NCBI GenBank assembly: GCA_018242585.1 | Contig: JAFEBQ010000019.1 | Coordinates: 66,462 to 130,461, forward strand | Length of the DNA: 64,000 nucleotides | Direction: 5' to 3' | Origin: Planctomycetota bacterium | Lineage (GTDB): Bacteria; Planctomycetota; Planctomycetia; Pirellulales; PNKZ01 | Part shown: positions 9,845 to 21,336 of the stretch, one piece after another | How positions within the stretch are numbered: the stretch's first letter is position 1 | Layout: each line of letters starts with the position of its first letter | The notes under the pieces: model-generated | Database searches by the model: none | What the model was told of the DNA's origin: nothing | Seen by the model: the letters and a program-made list of their open reading frames with translations, nothing else | Translations under genes and position numbers: made by a program

Positions 9845-10960
9845 ATGAAAGTCACCTGCGATCGCGAGAAACTCTTGGCGGCCTTTCAAGTCGCCGCGGC
9901 CGTTGCCCCCAGCCGCAGCCCCAAGCCAATCCTCAGCAACGTCAAGTTCGAGGTCACGGCCGACTCGGCCATTCTGATGGCCACCGACTTGGAAATCGGC
10001 GTCCGCATCAACGTCTCGGGGGTCGAAACCGAAGCCCCCGGCACGATCATCCTGCCGGTCGCGCGGTTCGGCTCGATCTTGCGCGAATCGAGCGATGCCA
10101 AGCTCAGGATCGATAGCGATGGCCAAGGGACGGTGGTTCGCGGCGAGCGGAGCGAGTTCCGACTGCCCGCCGAAAACCCCGATCAATTTCCGGCCGTGGC
10201 CGGCTTTACCGAAAAGAAGTACCACGAGTTGCCGGCGCGCCTGCTGCGCGAGTTGATCCGCCGCACGGTGTTTGCCACCGACATGGAGTCAAGCCGCTAC
10301 GCATTGGGGGGCGTGCTGTTCGAGATGACCCCCCAGCAGATCACCGCCGTGGGGACCGACGGCCGCCGGCTGGCGCGGATGCAAGGGCCGGGCACCTCGG
10401 TCGGTGGGCACGAAACCGGCGACCAGATGACGATCATCCCCAGCAAGACCATGCACATGATCGAGCGGGCCCTGGCCGACGTGGACGTCGAAGTTCAGAT
10501 CGCGGCCCGCGGCAACGACGTGATGGTCCGCAGCCCCAAGGGAACGATCGTGTCCCGACTGGTCGAAGGTCGCTTCCCCAAATGGCGCGACGTGTTCCCC
10601 CACCGTGACGACGCCCAGAAGATTGAACTACAGGTCGGCGCCGTCCACGCCGCCGTGCGCCAGGCGATGATCGTCACCAGCGACGAAAGCCGCGGCGTTG
10701 ACTTTACGTTCGGCGACGGCAAGTTGGTGCTGGCGGCCCGCAGCGCCGACGTCGGCCAGTCGCGCGTCGAGTTGCCCATCAGCTACGACGGCGCCGAAGT
10801 TTCGATCACCCTGGACCCGCGGTTCTTGAGCGACTTCCTCCGGGTGTTGGACAGCGAAAAGACATTCACGTTCGAGCTTAAGGACGCCGACAGCGCGGCC
10901 GTCTGTTCGACCGACGACGGCTATGGATATGTGATCATGCCGCTGGCGCGCGATCGCTGA
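9845..10960 (+). CDS. dnaN: DNA polymerase III beta subunit (sliding clamp)
   Basis: The ring clamp that tethers the replicative polymerase to DNA. Length 371 is standard for the three-fold repeated clamp fold. Recognisable landmarks are MKVTCDREKLLAAFQVAAAVAPSRSPKPIL at the start (given here as a known family pattern), the central ALGGVLFEM and AVGTDGRRLA, and a C terminus ending GYGYVIMPLARDR that corresponds to the conserved MPMR-type end lining the peptide-binding pocket. It follows the predicted origin directly and leads the dnaN - dciA-like - gyrB series. Confidence 0.97.
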   Translation: MKVTCDREKLLAAFQVAAAVAPSRSPKPILSNVKFEVTADSAILMATDLEIGVRINVSGVETEAPGTIILPVARFGSILRESSDAKLRIDSDGQGTVVRGERSEFRLPAENPDQFPAVAGFTEKKYHELPARLLRELIRRTVFATDMESSRYALGGVLFEMTPQQITAVGTDGRRLARMQGPGTSVGGHETGDQMTIIPSKTMHMIERALADVDVEVQIAARGNDVMVRSPKGTIVSRLVEGRFPKWRDVFPHRDDAQKIELQVGAVHAAVRQAMIVTSDESRGVDFTFGDGKLVLAARSADVGQSRVELPISYDGAEVSITLDPRFLSDFLRVLDSEKTFTFELKDADSAAVCSTDDGYGYVIMPLARDR

Positions 10961-10972
10961 GTGAGATAAGTC

Positions 10973-11056
10973 TCAATGACCAAATCCCAATGACCAAGGC
11001 TCATTGGCCGACGTCAACAGAATTGGTCATTGGTGCTTGGACATTGGTCATTAGCA
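10973..11056. repeat. AATGACCAA / TTGGTCATT inverted repeats
   Basis: The 148-bp gap after dnaN carries CAATGACCAA twice (near 10973 and 10990) and its complement TTGGTCATT twice (near 11021 and 11046). The RNA can fold into alternative hairpins and may attenuate read-through from dnaN; no T-run is seen. Confidence 0.6.
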
Positions 11057-11108
11057 CCAACCAAACTAAACGACCGACAGTTCCCCAACGCCGGCACAAA
11101 CGAACGCC

Positions 11109-11408
11109 ATGTCGCGCCCGCAAAAGATGTCCGACCTGCTCAGCCAGTTGACCGCGCGGCGGGGCTACGCGCGGCAACAGACCGGAGCGAGCTTCGACGA
11201 GGCCTGGCAGCAGGCGGCCGGCGCGGCGCTGGCCCGGCAGTCGCGCGTGGGCCAGGTGAAGCGCGGGGCGCTGGAAGTCATCGTCGCCAACAGCGCGCTG
11301 GCCCAGGAATTGTCGTACCAGAAGCGGGGCATCATCACGAAACTGACCGGGCTGTTGCCCGACGAACAAATCACCGATCTCCGCGTCCGCGTCGGCCCCG
11401 TCGAATAG
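11109..11408 (+). CDS. DUF721 / DciA-like replicative helicase operator
   Basis: DUF721 proteins include DciA, the ancestral loader/operator of the replicative helicase DnaB in bacteria lacking DnaC or DnaI. The 99-residue protein has the family pattern: an N-terminal helix (MSDLLSQLTARRGYARQQ), then FDEAWQQAAGAALARQSRVGQVKRGALEVIVANSALAQEL (a known DUF721 core) and a C-terminal LRVRVG strand. It is shorter than proteobacterial DciA. Its place between dnaN and gyrB, next to the predicted origin, fits a replication role. Confidence 0.82.
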   Translation: MSRPQKMSDLLSQLTARRGYARQQTGASFDEAWQQAAGAALARQSRVGQVKRGALEVIVANSALAQELSYQKRGIITKLTGLLPDEQITDLRVRVGPVE

Positions 11409-11465
11409 CCGCGGCGCAACGAACAGAAACGAGTCCACACCGACCACCATCCCGCGGCATGCGCT

Positions 11466-14194
<2,729 letters not shown>

Positions 14195-14235
14195 GTGCGG
14201 GGATCGGCGAGATTACGAGAAGCGCGCTCGCGGTT

Positions 14236-14601
14236 CTAGTCGAGACACTCTGGATCGCAAAAGCAGGACGGCACGGAACGTCGAATACTTGCAAGCCACG
14301 CTTCGCGTCCTGATCGTTCGTCTTCACGAACGGAGCTGTCATTCGCCAGAAACGTCGACTCAGCCATCCACAACGCTGCGACAAGGTTCATATACTCCGG
14401 GCGCAGATCCTCAATGAACCTGACGCCTGTCACAGAATCGTTCAGAATCTCTGCCGCTGTCTCAAGGAGATGATGCCTGAACTCGGCATCCGAAGCGAGC
14501 GGATGCGACCAATGGCGAAGCATTAGCTCGGCAAGCAATTCAGACTCATAGGCGCCGGTAAAGCTCAGAGAAAGTTCGGCAATCGACTTTTTCTCATTCA
14601 T
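14236..14601 (-). CDS. Small unknown protein, third gene of the MTase/GIY-YIG cassette
   Basis: A 121-residue acidic, mostly helical protein of no family I recognise. It has a helix-rich middle (LLETAAEILNDSVTGVRFIE) and four late Cys/acid residues (CFCDPECLD). It begins 12 bp after the stop of the stand-alone GIY-YIG gene and is read the same way, so it is probably co-transcribed. Codon use is less GC-biased than the replication genes next door, matching the other two cassette genes. It could be a regulator, immunity-type or accessory factor; nothing in the sequence decides this. Confidence 0.72.
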   Translation of the reverse strand: MNEKKSIAELSLSFTGAYESELLAELMLRHWSHPLASDAEFRHHLLETAAEILNDSVTGVRFIEDLRPEYMNLVAALWMAESTFLANDSSVREDERSGREAWLASIRRSVPSCFCDPECLD

Positions 14602-14613
14602 CAGCGCCCCGCT

Positions 14614-15369
14614 TCATCGCTTCACATTGAAAACAGGATTCCTCGACTCAATCATCTCTGACTCGAGAGCACGACGAATTCTTGTTGGCACGGCATTAGG
14701 CAACACGTGAGTTTCCAATACGAGGTTCGGAGTCTCTTGTTCCCAGAGCCAACGAGCGAATCCTTTGTTGTCAGAATGATCGAGATGCTTTCGAATACGA
14801 TTCTGTAGATTCTCGGCCTCACCCACGTAGAGGCACCGGTCAGCTGTTAAAAACACGTAGAGTCCCGCGCGTGTCGAGACCCGATTTAAGTCAATCGTGG
14901 CGAAATCGAATCGCGAGACGGCATCAGCCTTCACGACGCGACTCAGCAGTTCTGGCTTGAGACTTCGTCGCTTGCGAAGATTCAAGGCTGCCCACCGGTA
15001 TTGCAACGAAGAATAGCCGGGTGACAACCGATTCGCCACGCAATCGAAGTCAGCGGCCAACTCAGGATCACAAATGATGGCGTCCAGGCTGATGCCGTCA
15101 CGTCGCTCGATGAATCTGGCCGCCATCTCCGCAGCAAACCGGTAATGATCTTCGTCAGGCAGCGAAGTTCGACGAGATTTGCGGCCCCGCAGGCCACCTT
15201 GTTTTCGCAAGTTCAACAAGGAGCGAAGTAGTGTGGCTTCGGTTCCCGTTAGTCCGAGCGCGCGGCATTCGGCAAGAAAAGTTTTCCTCAAGTCCGGATC
15301 GGCGACGACACGATCTGGCGAGTAGCCAAGCGAAGCTTTCTCGAATGCCAGCCGAAGCTTGTCCTTCAT
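14614..15369 (-). CDS. Stand-alone GIY-YIG nuclease-like protein
   Basis: A 251-residue protein. The N-terminal half has two short helical units, each around a VADPD/CDPE turn (SPDRVVADPDLRKTF and LDAIICDPELAADFD), followed by YRWAALNLRKR. The C-terminal ~85 residues are a GIY-YIG fold: GLY, CLYVGEAENL, the helix Arg in NRIRKHL, and the metal-site Glu in ALESEMIESRNPVFN, so it looks catalytically complete. Both halves are clearly related to the C-terminal part of the preceding methyltransferase fusion. The start ATG shares one base with that gene's stop (TGATG), implying tight translational coupling. Biological role unknown; DNA cleavage is inferred from the fold. Confidence 0.85.
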   Translation of the reverse strand: MKDKLRLAFEKASLGYSPDRVVADPDLRKTFLAECRALGLTGTEATLLRSLLNLRKQGGLRGRKSRRTSLPDEDHYRFAAEMAARFIERRDGISLDAIICDPELAADFDCVANRLSPGYSSLQYRWAALNLRKRRSLKPELLSRVVKADAVSRFDFATIDLNRVSTRAGLYVFLTADRCLYVGEAENLQNRIRKHLDHSDNKGFARWLWEQETPNLVLETHVLPNAVPTRIRRALESEMIESRNPVFNVKR

Positions 15370-17063
15370 CAGATCTTTGAATCAGGGAGGTTCAGTTTCG
15401 GCTTGTGCTCGTTGACCAAACGACGCTGGTACGCCAGCCTTGTCGAAAAGGCACAATCTGTCGGAAAGAAACGTGCGGTGAGCGACCGGGACAAGGCGCG
15501 CCATAACTCTTCTGTTTCGTCACCGAATTGCCGAGAAATCCGCTCGCGCAGATTATTAGCTTCGCCCGCATAAATCGGGGAATCTTTGCCAAAGACAATG
15601 TACACGCCAGAAGAATCGGGCAACCGAGGGGCACTGTGTTTATTCAGCGGTTCACCACGACTTAGATGGGCGTCGGTCAGGAGCTTGGCGCGAGACCGAA
15701 CGTCCTTCGAACGCTTCCTTAACTTCAGGGCTGCCCATCGGTATTCAAGCGGCGTGAAACCAGGAGCCCACATTCGTGCAATTTCGTCGAATCGCTTGGC
15801 AAGGTTCGGATCGCAAAGAATGGTATCAAGACTCGCGCAACCCTGATCGACTAGTTGCCCCCAGGCAATTTCACTTGCAAACGAATACGCGTCGCAGCTT
15901 TCGTAATCAATCTCGGTTCGATTCAATGTTGGAATGTCGGCAAATGCACCGGTTTTTCGCATGCCAAGCAAGGTCCAGTTCCAATTCCTGGCATCGCCTG
16001 GCAATCCGAATTTGCCGCACGCCCCTACGAACTCAGCGTTAATGTCGGGGTCAGCAACGACTCGGTCGACAGAATACCCTCGATAAGCTGCGCGGAAGGC
16101 ATCCAGCAAGCCCTTCTGATAAAGCGTTTTTTGAAGCAGAGTGAGTGGTGAGTCATCTTTGATTCTCCTGCTTGTTGCAACAGATGGTCGTCCACCCTGC
16201 TTAGAGGGAGTCGCGGGAGCACTAAGCGTCGGCTCGGCGGAACCTTCGAGCGAATCGCCTACACACACTTGCTCGAGTCTCGCCAGACCTCGCGCGACGT
16301 ACTCCGATGACAGGTCGAACCCCAGGTATTTGCGTCCCAGCTTCTTAGCAACGGCGACCGTCGTGGCGCTGCCGCTGAATGGGTCGAGGACCAATTCTCC
16401 TTCATTCGAGCAAAGCCGAATAATGCGTCCGAGCAGTTGCTCTGGCATCTGGCAGCCGTGGAAGCCAGCTCGTTCTTTGAACGTCCCCGCCACTCGTGGA
16501 AAATACCAGGTGTCTTCACCTGGTGTGAAACAATCCGCCATGTCTTGAGGCCGGAGCACCCAGGTGTCGTCGGGCAAGCGCCCCGTCGGGTTGGCGCGAT
16601 TGTCCGCATAGACCAATTGGCGAGCGGAAGGAATGCGGTTGTCTAAGTCCTCCGCGCGAAACGTGAACGATTTCGCGTCTTTGACAAAATAGAACAAGTG
16701 CGCGTGCGAACGACTGAACTTCGTCTTGCAGTTAACGCCGAATGTGTAGTACCAGATCACCCAGCTTCGGCAGGTGAAGCCCGCCTCTTGGCTGATGATC
16801 TTCAGTTCCGCCGCATATTCGTCACCGATTGCTAACCAAAACGCCCCCGTGTCCTTGACGACGCGATGAACGGCGGCAATCCATTTCTTCGACCACTTTA
16901 GGTACTCTCCGCACTCGCGGTCATCGCGGTACACATCGTAGTCATAGCCGATGTTGAACGGCGGATCTGCAAAAACGAGGTCAACGCTCCCTTTGGGCAA
17001 CGATCGCATTTGCTCGATGCAATCGCCAAGAACGATCTGGTTTACGTGCGGGGCGGGGGGCAC
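15369..17063 (-). CDS. DNA methyltransferase fused to GIY-YIG nuclease-like domain
   Basis: A 564-residue fusion. Residues ~8-265 form an N4-cytosine/N6-adenine DNA methyltransferase with the catalytic motif DPPFNIGYDYDVY (from residue 33) before the SAM-binding LDPFSGSATTVA (from ~226), the beta-class order. Residues ~315-455 are helical units with VDRVVADPD and LDTILCDPN turns and YRWAALKLRKRS. Residues ~486-560 are GIY-YIG: GVYIVF, IYAGEANNLRERI and PKLN. The position of the catalytic Glu appears to hold Gln (LAYQRRLVNEHKPKLN). The frame opens at 17144, but a GTG at 17063 follows a good GGAGG site and starts just before the conserved region. First gene of a three-gene leftward cassette. 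Confidence 0.88.
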   Translation of the reverse strand: MPPAPHVNQIVLGDCIEQMRSLPKGSVDLVFADPPFNIGYDYDVYRDDRECGEYLKWSKKWIAAVHRVVKDTGAFWLAIGDEYAAELKIISQEAGFTCRSWVIWYYTFGVNCKTKFSRSHAHLFYFVKDAKSFTFRAEDLDNRIPSARQLVYADNRANPTGRLPDDTWVLRPQDMADCFTPGEDTWYFPRVAGTFKERAGFHGCQMPEQLLGRIIRLCSNEGELVLDPFSGSATTVAVAKKLGRKYLGFDLSSEYVARGLARLEQVCVGDSLEGSAEPTLSAPATPSKQGGRPSVATSRRIKDDSPLTLLQKTLYQKGLLDAFRAAYRGYSVDRVVADPDINAEFVGACGKFGLPGDARNWNWTLLGMRKTGAFADIPTLNRTEIDYESCDAYSFASEIAWGQLVDQGCASLDTILCDPNLAKRFDEIARMWAPGFTPLEYRWAALKLRKRSKDVRSRAKLLTDAHLSRGEPLNKHSAPRLPDSSGVYIVFGKDSPIYAGEANNLRERISRQFGDETEELWRALSRSLTARFFPTDCAFSTRLAYQRRLVNEHKPKLNLPDSKI

Positions 17064-17282
17064 TTGCAGCCTCCATGACCTGTGTGCGGCGCGACGACAA
17101 ATGCTATCATGCTGGCAATCGCGCGTTACTGAACATACGATCATAGCGCTTTATCGGCGCGGCCGCAATACGCACTTAATCTCCAATACTGACCATTGTT
17201 GCTTCAGCCGGAAACGGCAAGGCAGTTAACGCAAATCAGCGGCCTTTTCTCTTGCGGTGCTGTCGCGTGCGCCGCCTCCGCT

Positions 17283-18023
17283 CTACTCAAACGCCTTGAT
17301 GCGGAGGTTCTTGAACTCGACCCACATCGGCTTGCCGGCGTGCAATTGCAACGCCAGGATCCCTTCGCCGAGGGCCAGCGTCGGCTCTTCGTCGGTAAAG
17401 TCGACGATCAACTGGTTGTTCAAGTAGTGTTGAATCTTGTTGCCGCGGGCCACGATCACCACGTCGTTCCAGTCGTCCATCCGATACAGCTTCTCGAAGC
17501 CGGCCTGGTCGATCAGATCGCTGGCGAGCGTTTTCTTGCCGTCGGCTGCCCAGACGGCCTGCTCGCCCACCACGCAAATGCGGCCCCGCTTGCCCCCCTC
17601 GTCGTAGATGAAGCCGGCCACGTTTGGCAACTTGTTTTCATTGCGCAGCTCGTGCTGATAGCCGCGCACGACCCAGTCGTTGTTGATCTTGCCTTCGGTG
17701 ATGTGCTTCGAGCGATACTGAATGCCCGAGTTGTTGGTGGCGTTGCAACGGAACGATAGCCGCAGTTCAAAGTCCTTGGTCCGCCCGTCCTTCCAGATGA
17801 TGAAGGTGTTCCCCTTGGCCGGGACTTCGGCGGTCGTCTCGCCGTGGATCACGCCGTCCTTGACGCTCCACAACCGCGGATCGCCGTCCCAGCCGCTCAG
17901 ATCCTTGCCGTTGAAGATCACGCGCATGTCGCTCGACTCGGGTGGAGCGATCCGCGCCGGTTCGGCGGCCGCGACGAAGGAATTGATCAGCAACAGGCAA
18001 ACCAGCGTCAGCGAGCGAGTCAT
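17283..18023 (-). CDS. Exported DUF1080 protein (3-keto-disaccharide hydrolase-like)
   Basis: A 246-residue protein with a cleavable signal peptide (MTRSLTLVCLLLINSFVAAAEPA). The rest is a concanavalin-like beta sandwich of the DUF1080 family, shown by FNGKDLSGWDG at the start, SGIQYRSK in the middle and FKNLRIKAFE at the end. The family is much expanded in planctomycetes; characterised members cleave 3-keto-glycosides. It probably acts in the periplasm or outside the cell. It stands alone behind a 105-bp gap. Confidence 0.9.
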   Translation of the reverse strand: MTRSLTLVCLLLINSFVAAAEPARIAPPESSDMRVIFNGKDLSGWDGDPRLWSVKDGVIHGETTAEVPAKGNTFIIWKDGRTKDFELRLSFRCNATNNSGIQYRSKHITEGKINNDWVVRGYQHELRNENKLPNVAGFIYDEGGKRGRICVVGEQAVWAADGKKTLASDLIDQAGFEKLYRMDDWNDVVIVARGNKIQHYLNNQLIVDFTDEEPTLALGEGILALQLHAGKPMWVEFKNLRIKAFE

Positions 18024-18129
18024 GTTGTTTTCTCCGAGTAGTAGTTGGCGATACGGTTGTATTGAAGACAGTGTTCAGTCGAGGGCGCGCCGGATGACGC
18101 GTTCTCGGATCAGTGGCGAGATCGCCCAC

Positions 18130-18645
18130 CTACAAAGTGCGCTCTGGCTGGAGCATCTTTTGCAAGATGTGGACGTCGAGCAGGCGGCCAAATTTGCGCC
18201 CGACTTGCCGCAGCGTTCCCACCATCACAAAGCCAAATTGTAGATTCAGGTGCAGGCTTGCGGAACTCCCCTCGGCAACCCGGGCAATCAAGGAATGAAA
18301 GCCCAGTCGCCGAGCCTCGTCGATGATCGCCGCTTTCAATTGCCGACCGATTCCGAGTCCTTGATGACTCGCCTGTACGTAAAAGGTGGTCTCGGCGGTT
18401 TCGTCGTAGGCTCGCCGTTCGGACCAAGGACTCAACGAAGCCCAGCCCACCACGGCGCCGTCAACCACCATCACCAGGATGGGATGCCGATCGCCATGCG
18501 ACTCGAACCACTGGCGACGATTCGCCAGGTCTTTCACCTCGGTATCGAACGTCGCGGTGGTGTTTCGAATGGCTTCGTTATAAATGTCGGCAATGGCCGG
18601 CAGATCGGCGAGTTCCGCGCGACGGATGGTGGCGCTGGTCATCAT
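18130..18645 (-). CDS. GNAT acetyltransferase, phosphinothricin/methionine-sulfone type
   Basis: A 171-residue cytoplasmic N-acetyltransferase. It follows the pat/MddA/YncA pattern: IRRAELADLPAIADIYNEAI at the start, FDTEVKDLANRRQWFESH, VGWASLSPW, and the acetyl-CoA loop HQGLGIGRQLKAAII. Relatives acetylate the amino group of phosphinothricin, methionine sulfoximine or related amino acids. Substrate here is inferred from family only. No operon partner. Confidence 0.87.
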   Translation of the reverse strand: MMTSATIRRAELADLPAIADIYNEAIRNTTATFDTEVKDLANRRQWFESHGDRHPILVMVVDGAVVGWASLSPWSERRAYDETAETTFYVQASHQGLGIGRQLKAAIIDEARRLGFHSLIARVAEGSSASLHLNLQFGFVMVGTLRQVGRKFGRLLDVHILQKMLQPERTL

Positions 18646-18702
18646 TCTTACTCGCTGACGGTCGAACGAGTTGGCTGCTGTCGCAAGCTAGTGACAAAAC
18701 AC

Positions 18703-18779
18703 GTAGGGTACGCACCCCGTGCGTACCATTGAGTCGCGATTGATCCGGCTAGAGCGGTACGCACGGGTGCGTACCCTAC
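18703..18779. repeat. REP pair, GTAG-GGTACGCAC family
   Basis: GTAG plus GGTACGCAC-CCC-GTGCGTACC (18703-18727) faces a mirrored copy ending CTAC (18756-18779) across 28 bp. It occupies most of the gap between the GNAT gene and the oxidoreductase gene. Confidence 0.8.
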
Positions 18780-18804
18780 GAATTGCGTCACCGCGCCCCG
18801 CGGC

Positions 18805-20301
18805 TTACCCCTTCACTTCGGGCAGCTCGTACCCGCGGCGGTATTCGCGCGTGAACAGGGCGTTGGCCGTGGCGTCGCTCGACAGTTCCGTCTTGGGATC
18901 GATCGTTAGCGCGCGACCCAGGTAATACTTCGTCTGTTCAAAGTCGACTTCGTTCTCGCGCAGGTATCCTTCGAAGCTGTCCAAGGTGTCGGCCACGCCG
19001 CGGTCGTTGACCCATTCGCTGGGCCGCGTGCCCGGCGGCACGGCCGTGCCAGTCCGATACGAGACGTTCCCCAAGTGAGCCAGCGCGCTCGACAGGTGCC
19101 CGTCCTCGATGTCCAGGTGCAAGTCCTGGTAGTTGCGGCTGCGAATTCCTTTGACGAAGTTGGCGAAGTGGGCCTGGTACTCGCCGCCGGACCACTTGCC
19201 GATTTGATTGCCGTCATAGTCGAACGCCACGCCCGAGTTGTAATTCGGGCAGACCACGTAACCTTCGGTGCCGTACCAGATGTTGGCAGCCCCCTTGAAC
19301 GGGCCGCCGGCTTTCAGGCCCAGGTTGATCGGCGTCTTGATCGGCAAGCCGCGCACGTCTGAAATCAACAACGCGTCGTCCCAGCGGTACAGCGTCAACT
19401 GACAGTTGGCGACGTTGCCGTTGTCGATGTAGCCCAGCCGGCCCCCCAGGCTGATCACCTGCTTGGGCAGCTCTTGCTTCTGCAGCCCCCAACGGGCCTT
19501 GTCGAGTTCGTGAGGGTTCTGGTTCCCCAGGTCGCCGTTGCCGGTTTCAAACACCCAGTGCCAGTCGTAGTGAAACTTCTTGCGAATCGGCGCGGCCAGC
19601 GGCGCCGGCCCGCACCACAGGTCCAAGTCGAGCCCCGGCGGAATCGGCGCCGGCGTATCGACCAGCCCGATGCTGTTGCGCTGTCGATAGCAGATGGCCC
19701 GGGCGAACTTGACGGGTCCGATCTTGCCGCTGTGAATGAAGTCGAGCGCGTCGCGCATGCCAACCATGCTGCGGCTTTGCACGCCCATCTGGCAGATGCG
19801 CCCCAGCTTGCGCGCCCACTGGGTAATCACGCGCCCTTCATGCACATTGTGGCTGCACGGCTTTTCGACATAGACGTCCTTGCCGGCCTGCATGGCCCAG
19901 ACGGCCATCAGCGCGTGCCAGTGGTTCGGCGTGGCGATCGAGACCGCGTCGATGTTGCGGTCTTCGAGCAGCTTGCGGACGTCGGTCACATGCTTGGGCA
20001 TGCGCGACTGGTCCTTGACCTTCTTAGCGACTTTCTCGTAGGCGGCTGGGTCAACGTCGCAGATCGCCACCAGATCGACGTCCGGGTTTTTCAACCACTC
20101 GCCGACGTGCGAGCCCCCCTGGCCGTTCACGCCGATGACGGCCACGCGCAGCTTGTCGTTGGGTCCGACGCGGCGCGCGGCGTCGGCTTCGGCGGCGCGC
20201 GTCAAATTGGGCATCGTGCCGGCGGCCAGCGCGGCCGAGGCGGCCATGAGCGAACGCTCGACAAAATCACGGCGCGAGAGTTTTGAGACGTCGAGCTGCA
20301 T
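18805..20301 (-). CDS. Tat-exported Gfo/Idh/MocA-family oxidoreductase
   Basis: A 498-residue NAD(P)-linked sugar-type dehydrogenase. The N terminus has a twin-arginine signal (SRRDFVERSLMAASAALAAG), so it is exported folded. The Rossmann fold follows with LRVAVIGVNGQGG, then VAICDVDP and VSIATPNHWHA. The conserved catalytic-region EKPCSHNVHEG comes next. The C-terminal part is the usual Gfo/Idh beta sheet. The family is strongly expanded in planctomycetes and is linked to polysaccharide breakdown. The exact substrate cannot be read from the sequence. Confidence 0.92.
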   Translation of the reverse strand: MQLDVSKLSRRDFVERSLMAASAALAAGTMPNLTRAAEADAARRVGPNDKLRVAVIGVNGQGGSHVGEWLKNPDVDLVAICDVDPAAYEKVAKKVKDQSRMPKHVTDVRKLLEDRNIDAVSIATPNHWHALMAVWAMQAGKDVYVEKPCSHNVHEGRVITQWARKLGRICQMGVQSRSMVGMRDALDFIHSGKIGPVKFARAICYRQRNSIGLVDTPAPIPPGLDLDLWCGPAPLAAPIRKKFHYDWHWVFETGNGDLGNQNPHELDKARWGLQKQELPKQVISLGGRLGYIDNGNVANCQLTLYRWDDALLISDVRGLPIKTPINLGLKAGGPFKGAANIWYGTEGYVVCPNYNSGVAFDYDGNQIGKWSGGEYQAHFANFVKGIRSRNYQDLHLDIEDGHLSSALAHLGNVSYRTGTAVPPGTRPSEWVNDRGVADTLDSFEGYLRENEVDFEQTKYYLGRALTIDPKTELSSDATANALFTREYRRGYELPEVKG

Positions 20302-20384
20302 GGCATTGACTCCGACAAAAAGTGGTGGGCGACGACGGCGGTCAGTTCGCTTGATTCGTGGGTCAGCGTAAGTTGATAACGTGG

Positions 20385-20416
20385 GGTGGCGGGGTCAGAG
20401 CGCGGCGATGGCCCCG
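20385..20416. repeat. 32-bp dispersed repeat, copy 1
   Basis: GGTGGCGGGGTCAGAGCGC followed by GGCGATGGCCCCG. The same sequence with one change lies at 39759-39790 in another gap. Confidence 0.7.
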
Positions 20417-20454
20417 TGGTGACGGTTCGCCGAGCTGACCCACTGCCGCGACGG

Positions 20455-20859
20455 CTACTGATTATAGCTGCCGTATTGCTCGTCGCTAACATGTTCCAGC
20501 CATTCGACGACCCGGCCGTCGAGCTGCTCCTGGATGGCCAGATGGGTCATGGCCGTCGTGGGTCCGGCCCCGTGCCAATGCTTTTCGCCCGGCGGAAACC
20601 AGACCACGTCGCCGGGGCCGATGGCCTCGACCGGGCCGCCCCAGCGCTGAGCCAGGCCGGAGCCCGAGGTGACGATGATCGTTTGGCCCAGCGGGTGTGT
20701 GTGCCAGGCCGTCCGGGCCCCGGGCTCGAACGCCACGCTCGACCCAGCCGCGCGGGCCGGCGAGCTGGTCTGAAACAAAGGATCGATCCTAACCGCGCCG
20801 GTGAACCACTCAGCCGGCCCGGGACGAGAAGCCTGCGAGCCGTGGCGGGTGATGTCCAT
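20455..20859 (-). CDS. Cupin-domain protein
   Basis: A 134-residue single-domain cupin. The two metal motifs are visible: [17 protein letters not shown] (His, His, with Gln where Glu is usual) and [12 protein letters not shown] (His). Small cupins of this type include carboxymuconolactone-linked and quercetinase-like proteins, so an oxygenase, isomerase or binding role is possible. ATG 20859 is chosen because AGGAG lies 8 bp upstream; the frame stays open to 20895. Read in the same direction as the oxidoreductase but separated by 150 bp. Confidence 0.85.
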   Translation of the reverse strand: MDITRHGSQASRPGPAEWFTGAVRIDPLFQTSSPARAAGSSVAFEPGARTAWHTHPLGQTIIVTSGSGLAQRWGGPVEAIGPGDVVWFPPGEKHWHGAGPTTAMTHLAIQEQLDGRVVEWLEHVSDEQYGSYNQ

Positions 20860-20984
20860 AGGTCGACTCCTGGGGATGCGGAGGGCGCGGGGCACTGTTG
20901 AGGTAGCGCGCCGCTCATCAGTGAGCGTACCAGACGCGACGCGGCCGAGCGATGACGTCAGGCGTGCGCGAGTATGCTAATGAA

Positions 20985-21118
20985 CCCTTCTCCCCCGGGG
21001 AGAAGGTGGCGGCGCAGCCGACGGATGAGGGTCGCGCGTCAGTCGGGCGCGACTCCGGGCACAGGCGGAACCCTCATCCGACCTATCGGCCATCTTCAGC
21101 CCGGTGGGAGAAGGGTTA
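20985..21118. repeat. CTTCTCCC inverted-pair element
   Basis: CCCTTCTCCCCCGGGGAGAAGG with GGATGAGGGT is mirrored by CCCTCATCCGACC and GGTGGGAGAAGGG at the other end, about 134 bp overall. It looks like a miniature inverted-repeat element in the 660-bp gap before the STAS gene. Confidence 0.78.
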
Positions 21119-21171
21119 GCGCTGGCCTCGTGACGATGGATGCTGGTTGTTTTGGCGAAGACGAACATCGG

Positions 21172-21336
21172 GTAGCACCGGTTGCTTGCCAACCGGTGTT
21201 GCGTGGCAACAAGAGGCACTGGGCGGACGTTCAGAGCGAGAGCCGCGTCGATCGGGCAGTGATGGCCAAGGTAACACCTCTTGCGGCTGCGCCGCCGCGT
21301 TCTCCCAGGTAACGGTTGACGAGCAACCTGGGCTAC
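21172..21336. repeat. REP pair, GTAG with GGTTG/CAACC arms
   Basis: GTAG plus CACCGGTT ... AACCGGTG (21172-21198) faces a diverged mirrored element (CCCAGGT ... ACCTGGG then CTAC, 21304-21336). The two palindromes differ in sequence but share design. Confidence 0.65.
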
